A stretch of DNA of 27,271 nucleotides from a virus. Positions 1-5,947 of the stretch are shown in pieces. The stretch's first letter is position 1; every line of letters starts with the position of its first letter. Under the pieces are notes generated by a model. That model made no database searches and was not told where the DNA came from. It worked only from the letters and a program-made list of their open reading frames with translations. The stretch covers positions 1 through 27,271 of the IMG/VR virus record IMGVR_UViG_3300040801_003594; one strand, 5' to 3'. Both the position numbers and the translations under genes were made by a program.

Positions 1-26
1 ATTAAATCTATTGAAAGCGTACCAGT

Positions 27-131
27 ATGGAAAGTTTAGTTGATTATGGCGATGGATCAGGCACAGGCGCAGGCACAGGCAATGGCAATGGCTATAGCAA
101 TGGCGATGGCACTGGCACAGGGGAAGGCTGA
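27..131 (+). CDS. Glycine-rich mini-protein (34 aa)
   Basis: The short frame opens at ATG 27, and an in-frame TGA at 12-14 excludes a longer version. After a short head (MESLVDYGDG) almost every second residue is glycine, alternating with Thr, Asn, Ser, Asp or Tyr. The DNA is a degenerate GGC-NNN repeat and may be prone to slippage. It stops at 129-131, where the stop overlaps the ATG of the next gene, as in coupled phage genes. Low-complexity Gly-rich mini-proteins of this type recur in phages and have no assigned role. No function is claimed. The upstream Shine-Dalgarno is weak, so expression is uncertain. Confidence 0.5.
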   Translation: MESLVDYGDGSGTGAGTGNGNGYSNGDGTGTGEG

Positions 132-301
132 TGAAAGCAAAAGAATTGATAACAGACTATATAAACTGTGAAATTACAGCAGTAGAAACTATCAGGATAT
201 TGTCTGCGGTCGACTTACTTGCGTTAATAAATCAAATTTGCAGAATTGAATTGGGTGATCTCTCTATAGAATTATATAGAGAAATTATAGAAAGTGAATA
301 A
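131..301 (+). CDS. Small hypothetical protein (56 aa)
   Basis: This reading frame starts at ATG 131, overlapping the TGA of the Gly-rich gene (TGATG), and ends with TAA at 299-301. The product looks largely helical and has an acidic end (ELYREIIESE). It contains two cysteines but no recognisable motif and no membrane segment. The overlap on the left and the 3-base gap to the next gene support membership of a small polycistronic unit. The family is not recognised. Confidence 0.5.
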   Translation: MKAKELITDYINCEITAVETIRILSAVDLLALINQICRIELGDLSIELYREIIESE

Positions 302-304
302 AAA

Positions 305-454
305 GTGAACCAAGAATTTAAAAGAGGTTTTAATTGGTGTCTCGGAGTTATTACTGGACTTGTCTTTTCTGCTATTTTGTTTTTCTTTGCTGTTATGTTT
401 GTTCTGGGTGGTAACGCTGTCTATTGGATAATTAATGATTGGGTGTGGAAGTGA
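305..454 (+). CDS. Small single-pass membrane protein (49 aa)
   Basis: The frame starts at GTG 305 and ends with TGA at 452-454. After a short polar N-terminus (VNQEFKRG) comes a strongly hydrophobic stretch of about 25 residues, rich in Phe, Val, Leu and Ile (roughly residues 12-36), then a Trp-rich tail (WIINDWVWK). One transmembrane segment is the clear prediction. Its stop overlaps the likely GTG start of the next gene (GTGA). Small phage membrane proteins can be holins, superinfection-exclusion factors or unknowns; nothing here distinguishes these. Confidence 0.5.
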   Translation: MNQEFKRGFNWCLGVITGLVFSAILFFFAVMFVLGGNAVYWIINDWVWK

Positions 455-678
455 AATTAAAACTAAGAACTATGGACGCAATTGAGTTTGATAGCGAGCA
501 TTACAGAGATATCAAAAAGCAAGTACCATGCCTGAGAAAACTGTCAGAAGGACGTTTTGTGCTGCAAGGAAAAAGACGATCAAAAATTATAGAACATGGT
601 GATTTAATAATCTACGACACAACCAAGGAGCTCTTTTTTGTAATTGAAAGAGAGTTTGTTAAAATATTTTCGGAATAA
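451..678 (+). CDS. Small hypothetical protein (75 aa)
   Basis: The preferred start is GTG 451, which overlaps the preceding stop as GTGA. TTG 439 and GTG 445 in the same frame would add up to four residues. The protein is charged and soluble, with a basic centre (LQGKRRSKIIEHGD) followed by alternating hydrophobic residues (LIIYDTTKELFFVIE) that suggest a small beta-rich fold. No family is recognised. It is the last gene of the leftmost + strand cluster and converges with the - strand pair. Confidence 0.55.
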   Translation: MKLKLRTMDAIEFDSEHYRDIKKQVPCLRKLSEGRFVLQGKRRSKIIEHGDLIIYDTTKELFFVIEREFVKIFSE

Positions 679-685
679 ATATTTT

Positions 686-820
686 TTACGCTTCGTCCAA
701 AAGCCGATTGAGATCGGCTAGGATATTCAAAATTATATTAAGCTTATCAATATCTTTTTCATTTTCAAGTTGTTTGAAGTATTTCTTATAGGTTTCATCC
801 AATGAGCTATACATATTCAC
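686..820 (-). CDS. Small helical hypothetical protein (44 aa)
   Basis: On the - strand a GTG start at 820 overlaps the TGA of the upstream - strand gene (GTGA), and the frame ends at TAA 686-688. An ATG two codons inside (812-814) is an alternative start. The product is charged and Leu/Ile/Asn-rich, with a continuous helical look (KQLENEKDIDKLNIILNILA). The coupled overlap is the best evidence that it is a gene. It converges with the + strand gene ending at 678. Confidence 0.45.
   Translation of the reverse strand: MNMYSSLDETYKKYFKQLENEKDIDKLNIILNILADLNRLLDEA
702..719. terminator. Possible weak terminator hairpin
   Basis: The 7-base arms AGCCGAT and ATCGGCT flank a 4-base loop (709-712). 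Read on the - strand the hairpin is followed by TTTT, so it could end - strand transcripts, although it lies within the last codons of the - strand gene. On the + strand no T-run follows. It sits between convergent genes, which is a typical terminator position, but it may be chance. Confidence 0.25.
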
Positions 821-1005
821 GTTCTTTCTACCTTGTTAATTAATCCATCGACAATTTCTGTAGCTTTGAGAAACACAAGCAGCTTATTTTTGTTTTGTAA
901 TATATTCTGTTTAAACTTCTCAGACATGTCCAATGCATCTAGTAACTCAACTAGAGATTTCTCCCAATCATCGTTGATTTTTTTCTTTTGATCGTTTGTT
1001 AACAT
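817..1005 (-). CDS. Small helical charged protein (62 aa)
   Basis: The chosen start is the ATG at 1003-1005 on the - strand, which has AAAGGA about 8 bases upstream. The same frame stays open for 54 more codons to 1167, but that extension is AT-rich, hydrophobic and lacks a comparable ribosome-binding site. The product is charged, helical and cysteine-free (KKKINDDWEKSLVELLDALD). No helix-turn-helix or other named domain is evident. With the overlapping gene at 686-820 it forms a two-gene - strand unit divergent from the virion operon, so a regulatory or early role is possible but unproven. Confidence 0.55.
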   Translation of the reverse strand: MLTNDQKKKINDDWEKSLVELLDALDMSEKFKQNILQNKNKLLVFLKATEIVDGLINKVERT

Positions 1006-1351
1006 CGTATAATTTCCTTTTATAATTAAAATTATTAAGTTATTGCATATTGTGTATACAATACTGTGTATATAATATAGATATGATATCATAGCAACAT
1101 CAAAATTGATTGTTTTTAGTGGTTTGATTATGTATATGATATTATATACATAATTTGAGGGAAACATTAAGCTTTGTTTGATGAGCTTTTAGATCGTGGG
1201 TTTAAGGTGAAGGTATGAAGTATGGCATACCTTATTAAGTCTGAAAAATTATACTGGAATGGAAGCGGATTATAATATGGATTATTTATTAAAATAAAAA
1301 CATGATAAAATAAACTAACAACAACAATTTTATGCAAGATAAGGGTTTGAT
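1006..1351. promoter_or_regulatory. Gene-free divergent regulatory region
   Basis: These 346 bases separate the - strand pair from the small terminase gene and hold no convincing gene. They are very AT-rich and contain several palindromes: TGTATACA (1053-1060), TATGATATCATA (1082-1093), the long inverted repeat at 1127-1154 and a hairpin with 8-base arms AAGGTATG/CATACCTT (1210-1233). Perfect TATAAT hexamers occur at 1071-1076 and 1271-1276 on the + strand, but neither has a good -35 partner at 17 bases. Divergent promoters with operators are the natural reading; which protein binds is unknown. Confidence 0.45.
1127..1154. repeat. 28-bp inverted repeat, candidate operator
   Basis: Two perfectly complementary 11-base arms (ATTATGTATAT and ATATACATAAT) flank a 6-base centre (GATATT). 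No T-run follows on either strand, so an operator fits better than an intrinsic terminator. The TGTATA core recurs at 1053-1060 (TGTATACA) and 1067-1072, which suggests more than one binding site for the same protein. In so AT-rich a stretch, some palindromes are expected by chance. Confidence 0.4.
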
Positions 1352-1720
1352 ATGACTTTTAAAAAAGGACAAAGTGGTAATCCAAAAGGCAGGAAAAAAA
1401 AACCAGATGAAGTAGCTTTTGCTCAAAAATTAAGCAAGGAGTTTGTGCAGCTTAGATTGACGCATTTTTTGAGGATGCCGCTTGATGAGCTTGAGGCTAC
1501 GTTAAAAGACAAAACTAAAGAAAGCATCGATCATTTCATTTGTCGTATAATCGTTATGGGTATCATTAAAGGTGATCACATCAGGCTTAACTTCATGTTT
1601 GATCGTCTGATTGGAAAAGTAAAAGATGTTGTTGAACATAAAGTGCCGGAGCCTTTCATAATCGAAGGCTACAACGGTGAAAAAATAACAATGGGTGTCA
1701 CTGAAACAACCAATACGTAA
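1352..1720 (+). CDS. Terminase small subunit (DUF5681-type)
   Basis: This protein of 122 residues begins with FKKGQSGNPKGRKKK (residues 3-17), the hallmark of the DUF5681 domain found at the N-terminus of many phage small terminase subunits. The small subunit binds the packaging site on viral DNA and regulates the large subunit. The basic N-terminus would contact DNA, and the helical remainder (around IIKGDHIRLNFMFDRLIGKV) would mediate oligomerisation. The ATG at 1352 has AAGGG upstream. Unusually, the large subunit gene starts about 2.5 kb downstream, with four genes in between. Family assignment is firm; function follows from family and phage context. Confidence 0.75.
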   Translation: MTFKKGQSGNPKGRKKKPDEVAFAQKLSKEFVQLRLTHFLRMPLDELEATLKDKTKESIDHFICRIIVMGIIKGDHIRLNFMFDRLIGKVKDVVEHKVPEPFIIEGYNGEKITMGVTETTNT

Positions 1721-1730
1721 GGAAAAAAAC

Positions 1731-2591
1731 ATGGCAAGTCCACACATAGCAGATCTTGCAAAACATTCTTATTGGGTGCCTGGCATTACAAATGGTGAGC
1801 ATAATCCGATATATGTACAAACTCATCAGATCCCAATAGCATCTGGGACATTAGACCATTATTGTTTTGTGAATAAGTTTGGTAGAGATACTGGTGTATC
1901 AACTTCCGTTGTTGATGTTAATCGGTCGGCATCTCCGGCAGTATATTCCTGGCCAACATCAGCAGTTAAGCTTGAGGCTATATCGTCAAGCGCAAATGAT
2001 ACCGCAGCAGGAACAGGTGCTAGGACTATTGTAGTAGAGGGTCTAGATATCAATCTGGCAAAGATCTCAGAAACGATCACGATGAATGGGACATCAGCAT
2101 CAACGGCCACAACACAATCTTTTTTCAGAATACATAGAGCATATGTGGATACTTGTGGTGCCTATGCAACATCAACGTCTGGCTCTCATGCTGGAAATAT
2201 CACGATAAGGACAGTGAGTGCTGGTGCTACTCATATCTATTTACCAATCGCTGACGTACCGACAGGACAATCAGAGGTTGCAAGATACACTGTTCCTGCT
2301 GGGTGTACAGCTTATCTTGTACATGCTTTTTTCAGCGTGGATGCTAATAAAACAGCAACATTTTGGCTAATGAGAAGACTTTCATCAAATACCGTTGCTG
2401 CGCCTTTTGGAGCAAAAAGGATCTTGGAAACATTCGATGGTATAAAGACACCATTTGCAAGAGAGTGGGAAGCACCTATAAAGCTTGATTCTGGAACAGA
2501 CATCTGGGTTGCTGTTAAAGGCGAAGGATCAGGTACAAGCGTGAGTGCATCTTTTGATTTAATCGAAATGGATAATGACTTTTCTCACTGA
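1731..2591 (+). CDS. Beta-rich virion structural-type protein (286 aa)
   Basis: The start at ATG 1731 is preceded by AAGGAAAAAAAC, whereas the longer frame from 1695 would overlap the terminase gene. The protein is rich in Ser, Thr, Ala, Gly and Val and looks almost entirely beta. The signature near residues 50-60 (VNKFGRDTG), the central GLDINLAKISETITMNG and the later YTVPAGCTAYL resemble a beta-structured protein family often seen among phage head genes, usually listed as a structural or capsid-associated protein. That resemblance is from memory and the exact role is not known. It lies directly after the small terminase gene. Its Ser/Thr richness makes it one possible glycosylation target. 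Confidence 0.6.
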   Translation: MASPHIADLAKHSYWVPGITNGEHNPIYVQTHQIPIASGTLDHYCFVNKFGRDTGVSTSVVDVNRSASPAVYSWPTSAVKLEAISSSANDTAAGTGARTIVVEGLDINLAKISETITMNGTSASTATTQSFFRIHRAYVDTCGAYATSTSGSHAGNITIRTVSAGATHIYLPIADVPTGQSEVARYTVPAGCTAYLVHAFFSVDANKTATFWLMRRLSSNTVAAPFGAKRILETFDGIKTPFAREWEAPIKLDSGTDIWVAVKGEGSGTSVSASFDLIEMDNDFSH

Positions 2592-2598
2592 GGTAAAC

Positions 2599-3030
2599 AT
2601 GGATAATCCCATTATCAAGCCAATTAAAAAAAAAGGACATATTTATCAGCTTGTCGAGCCATATCTTTTTGATTTTTCAATGTATGGTGATAATTTCAGG
2701 CTTTTGATTAAGAAGGGGTATACTTTTGATGGTGCTTCGATACCATCAGTTTTTTGGGGTTTTCCTCTTATGCTTTCGCCGGCACATCCTCGAATCATAC
2801 TTGGTGCTATGATCCATGATCTTTTTTATGATACAAACGGATATATAAACAAAAGCCCATTTGGACATCTTAGTAAAGCTTGCGGATGTGGATGGTATGA
2901 GTATTCAGACAAGATTTCTAAGATAGATGCTGATCTTTTGTTTCACGCTATCAACAAAAAACAGGGTATGGATATTGTTAGACGTAATGTCACATATTTG
3001 GCAGTAAGTATTTTTGGAAGGTATCAATGA
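2599..3030 (+). CDS. DUF1353 family protein (143 aa)
   Basis: The start at ATG 2599 follows GAGGTAAAC; the frame from 2575 would begin inside the previous gene. The segment GYTFDGASIPSVFW, followed by HPRIILGAMIHDLFYD, matches the DUF1353 pattern (DGASIP...HDxxY) common in phage structural regions. Its biochemical role is unknown. A cysteine pair lies in ACGCGWYEY. The stop overlaps the ATG of the NeuB-like gene (ATGA), so the two are probably translationally coupled. Confidence 0.7.
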   Translation: MDNPIIKPIKKKGHIYQLVEPYLFDFSMYGDNFRLLIKKGYTFDGASIPSVFWGFPLMLSPAHPRIILGAMIHDLFYDTNGYINKSPFGHLSKACGCGWYEYSDKISKIDADLLFHAINKKQGMDIVRRNVTYLAVSIFGRYQ

Positions 3031-3944
3031 AAATTGTATTAGATGTTGGAAGTAATTTTGAAACTATTAATGATTGTTTTGAATCAGCCAAAAAAGCCAA
3101 ACAACTTGGAGCAGATGCTATTAAGTTTCAATCTTATACATCGAAAGATTTGTATGGGTTTGACGATGTTGTTAAAGATGGGATATCTCCTGATTGGTTT
3201 GCGCCAATTGCTGCGGTTTGCCAGCAAGAAGGAATCGAGTTTATGTGTTCTGTCTTTAACCCTTCTTTGGTTAAGGTTCTTGATCCATTCGTCAAAACCC
3301 ACAAAATAGCGTCTTCTGAGGTTAAAAACAAAGAGTTGGTAGCAGAGATCAAAAAAACAAAAAAGCCTGTGTATGCGTCAACAGGTGGTGTCCCTTTTGA
3401 TTCTTTACAAAGATTGGTTTCAACGTTTGGCAGAAATCGTCTTACCCTGCTTTACTGTGTTATTGATTACCCGTCAAGGACACATGCTCTTGTTAATATT
3501 CCTAATATGAGGAAAAAGTATAACATCGATATTGGATACTCAGACCATTCGCTAGATATCTACGAAGCGCCAATGTCAGCGCAAAGGCATGGAGCTACTG
3601 TCCTAGAAAAGCATTTTAAGATTCGAGAGTTTAATAGTAATGATAATGCTCATGCGCTTAACCTTGTCCAAACTATGGCTATGATCGATCATCTTCATAC
3701 TATGAGCCAGGAATATAAAACTGCATCTGAGATCAATAATTCATATGCTGTAACTCGCAGGTGCGTTGCTACAAAGCTTATAAAAATTGGTGATACCCTT
3801 AAATATCATGACAACTATGAATATGTCAGAGGATCTCCTGACGCGCGAATGTCCGTGAGATCTTACGATGATCCAAATGGACAAACAGCAAAGCGTGTTA
3901 TTTATGTTGGTGAGGAAATAGTCAGGAAAGACTATAAAAATTGA
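3027..3944 (+). CDS. NeuB-type nonulosonic acid synthase (SpsE/PseI-like)
   Basis: NeuB-family enzymes condense phosphoenolpyruvate with an N-acetylated 6-carbon sugar to make sialic, legionaminic or pseudaminic acid. Visible family motifs are KFQ (33-35), KIASSE (93-98), STGG (118-121), YCVIDYPS (143-150), GYSDHS (170-175) and EKHF (194-197), in the order of the TIM barrel. A short SAF/antifreeze-like domain covers about 243-304 (RRCVATKLIKIGDTL). At 305 residues it is shorter than the usual ~340, and the N-terminus (DVGSNFET) departs from the common EIGxNHNG. It starts at ATG 3027 with GGAAGG upstream, overlapping the previous stop. It lies between the two terminase genes, far from the sugar operon at 23-27 kb. 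The exact sugar cannot be told. Confidence 0.85.
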   Translation: MKIVLDVGSNFETINDCFESAKKAKQLGADAIKFQSYTSKDLYGFDDVVKDGISPDWFAPIAAVCQQEGIEFMCSVFNPSLVKVLDPFVKTHKIASSEVKNKELVAEIKKTKKPVYASTGGVPFDSLQRLVSTFGRNRLTLLYCVIDYPSRTHALVNIPNMRKKYNIDIGYSDHSLDIYEAPMSAQRHGATVLEKHFKIREFNSNDNAHALNLVQTMAMIDHLHTMSQEYKTASEINNSYAVTRRCVATKLIKIGDTLKYHDNYEYVRGSPDARMSVRSYDDPNGQTAKRVIYVGEEIVRKDYKN

Positions 3945-3969
3945 CATTAAAACCGGATGGATAGATTAA

Positions 3970-4017
3970 ATGGATCGGAAAGATATAGAAAAAATGGATC
4001 GGAAAGATATAGAAAAA
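3970..4017 (+). repeat. Perfect 24-bp tandem duplication including ATG
   Basis: Two adjacent identical 24-base units encode MDRKDIEK twice, at 3970-3993 and 3994-4017. The lack of any difference between copies implies a recent duplication or slippage event. It creates two equivalent start codons with nearly the same local context. Confidence 0.9.
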
Positions 4018-4173
4018 ATGATTGGTAGAGAATTGACATATAAAGAGATGATTGCACTAGAAATTGGGCAAGATCTTTATGAGAGATCAGAAAATATAAT
4101 TTATAAAAGCTTTGATCCTGAATTTTCTAACAAGATATTTGATGCAATAAAAGATGATCAATTGTTTATTTAG
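3970..4173 (+). CDS. Small acidic protein with duplicated start (67 aa)
   Basis: The first eight residues (MDRKDIEK) are repeated exactly, followed by MIGRELTYKEMIALEIGQDL. Because the duplicated unit contains the ATG, translation could begin at 3970, 3994 or the Met codon at 4018. The product is helical and charged, with no recognised family or membrane segment. It sits between the NeuB-like gene and the large terminase gene. The absence of a strong Shine-Dalgarno leaves the start undecided. Confidence 0.6.
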   Translation: MDRKDIEKMDRKDIEKMIGRELTYKEMIALEIGQDLYERSENIIYKSFDPEFSNKIFDAIKDDQLFI

Positions 4174-4273
4174 ATCCTTTTTCAAGGATAAAAACTACAA
4201 ATAATCAAAAAAAAGCTTAAGATTAACTATTTATTGTAAAAATATTCTTAATAAAGGGCATTACGGATACAAA

Positions 4274-5575
4274 GTGATATTCAAACCGCACTCTGAAAAA
4301 CAAAACAGGATCATCTTTAGTGATAAAAAGTTCACGATTGCTGGCACTGGTATTCAGTTTGGCAAAACACTATCAGGTGTCGTTTGGCTCAAAAGGTTTA
4401 TGCATAAATTTACCGATAAGAACGACAATTTCATCATAACGTCACCAACATACAAAATTTTAAATCAATCTACGTTGCCGCCTTTTTTAAAGTTTAATGG
4501 CGACATGGGAAAGCTTGATAAAAAAGACATGGTTTTTAAGATCCATAACGGTGGTTCAGTTTGGATTCGATCCGGCCAGAATCCCGATAGCGTTGTTGGT
4601 ATCACCCAGGTTAGAGCTATTTTATGCGACGAAGGCGGTTTGTACTCAAGATATTTTTGGGACAATATCCAGGCAAGATCATCTTTTTCATCTTGTCCGG
4701 TTTGTATTGTGACGTCTCCATATTCAAGAAACTGGCTATGGTCTGACTTTATCAGGAAAGTGGAACAAAAAGATCCCTATATGCTCGACATGTGCGAGTA
4801 TGTCAAAGCAGCAAGCTATGAGAACCCATACTTTCCAAAAGCAGAATATGACCAGCGTAGACTAACAATGGATCCACATAGGTTTGCGATGATCTTTGGG
4901 GGTAATTTTGGAAGGATGGAAGGCCTTGTTTATAAAAACTTTGACGAGGAAACGGATGTCGTTGATCCGATTTTTTTTGGTGATGGTACAGAATACTTTG
5001 GCGGTATCGATTGGGGTTATACCGATCCTATGGTCATAAAGATACGAGCCGTTACGAAATCTAGCTATCATTATCAGATAGCGGAATGGTATAAGACGCA
5101 GCAGACCATAAGAGATGTTGTGGATATGTGCAAAACATACAACGCCATTTATGGGAAAGTGATTTATCTTTGCGATCCATCTAGACCAGAATACATCAAA
5201 GAATTGAATGCTAATGGGATCATCGCCTATCCTGCGAAAAATGACATACGGCTCGGCATCGATTATCATTATGATCTGATAGCTAACAAAAGGTTTAAGA
5301 TATTTCGAAACACAAGCCCACATACGCTTGATGAATATTCGATGTACCATTATCCTGAGCCAAAAGATTTAAAACCAGACCAGAGCCAAAAAGACATGCT
5401 TCCGGTTGATGTTAACAATCATACTTGTGACGTTGACAGGTATATAACTTTACATACTTATAACTTTGATAAAAAGAGAAAACGTATTATACTAAATGAT
5501 ACATCTGGAATCAAACAAGCTTTACCTCTCGTTATTGATCCAGACATGAAAAAACTTTTGAAAACAAACGTTTAA
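4274..5575 (+). CDS. Terminase large subunit
   Basis: This is the DNA-packaging motor: an N-terminal ATPase and a C-terminal RNase H-like nuclease that cuts concatemeric DNA at the portal. The ATPase has a Walker A-like loop ending GIQFGKT (26-32) and a Walker B AILCDE (115-120) with catalytic Glu120. TSP at 57-59 and 147-149 are plausible coupling motifs. The nuclease has GIDWGYTDP (Asp246), LCDPSRPEY (Asp301) and NNHTCDVDRY (Asp386/388), the expected acidic cluster. The length of 433 is normal. It starts at GTG 4274 with GGAT upstream, and the FmdB-like and portal genes follow at once. Confidence 0.92.
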   Translation: MIFKPHSEKQNRIIFSDKKFTIAGTGIQFGKTLSGVVWLKRFMHKFTDKNDNFIITSPTYKILNQSTLPPFLKFNGDMGKLDKKDMVFKIHNGGSVWIRSGQNPDSVVGITQVRAILCDEGGLYSRYFWDNIQARSSFSSCPVCIVTSPYSRNWLWSDFIRKVEQKDPYMLDMCEYVKAASYENPYFPKAEYDQRRLTMDPHRFAMIFGGNFGRMEGLVYKNFDEETDVVDPIFFGDGTEYFGGIDWGYTDPMVIKIRAVTKSSYHYQIAEWYKTQQTIRDVVDMCKTYNAIYGKVIYLCDPSRPEYIKELNANGIIAYPAKNDIRLGIDYHYDLIANKRFKIFRNTSPHTLDEYSMYHYPEPKDLKPDQSQKDMLPVDVNNHTCDVDRYITLHTYNFDKKRKRIILNDTSGIKQALPLVIDPDMKKLLKTNV

Positions 5576-5584
5576 GGATAAAAA

Positions 5585-5947
5585 ATGCCATGCTACCCGT
5601 ATCGGTGTAGTTGCTGCAAAAAAGAGTTTGATGTCTTTAAGCGAATTTCTGAAATAGATCTTTTTGAAACATGTCCCGATTGTGGGCAAACTTGCAACTC
5701 TGAAGATCGACTTATCGCAAAAAGCAACATCGATCCTGACAACTATGAACCTGAGTATAACCCTGGTCTTGGCATGGTTATTAACTCTAAGGCTCATTAT
5801 CGCAGAGTTGTAAGAGAAAAAGGGTTGGAAGAGATTGGTAACGAGCCCATTGAAAAGATCGAAAAAGAATTTGCGAAAAGACGAGAAGACAAAAGAGCAG
5901 CTAGCTACCGAAAATTGTACGAACCTTATGAGGTTAGATCGAGATGA
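5585..5947 (+). CDS. FmdB-type zinc-ribbon protein (120 aa)
   Basis: The N-terminus follows the FmdB putative regulatory zinc-ribbon pattern: PCYPYRCSCCKKEFDVF (Cys8 and Cys11) then CPDCGQTC (Cys30 and Cys33), so four cysteines probably bind one zinc. The remaining 80 residues are charged and helical. Genes of this type are common between the large terminase and portal genes of phages, where their role is not established; assistance in packaging or head assembly is a guess. It begins at ATG 5585 after AAGGA, and its stop overlaps the portal ATG (ATGA). Confidence 0.75.
   Translation: MPCYPYRCSCCKKEFDVFKRISEIDLFETCPDCGQTCNSEDRLIAKSNIDPDNYEPEYNPGLGMVINSKAHYRRVVREKGLEEIGNEPIEKIEKEFAKRREDKRAASYRKLYEPYEVRSR

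Noticed and set aside
1006-1167. N-terminal extension of the 62-residue - strand protein to 116 residues
   Set aside because: The extension is AT-rich and Ile/Tyr-rich, and the internal ATG at 1003-1005 has a clear AAAGGA site.
1222-1275. 17-codon frame MAYLIKSEKLYWNGSGL in the intergenic region
   Set aside because: No ribosome-binding site, very short, and it overlaps the hairpin at 1210-1233 and the TATAAT at 1271-1276; left as noncoding.
4174-4189. Hairpin ATCCTT-TTTC-AAGGAT before the large terminase gene as a terminator
   Set aside because: The stem is short and AT-rich and on the + strand it is followed by A residues, not T; stopping late transcription here would make little sense.
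4862-5350. 162-codon open frame on the - strand inside the large terminase gene
   Set aside because: It lies wholly opposite a firmly identified gene, has no ribosome-binding site of note and its product shows no family pattern; it mirrors the codon use of the terminase.
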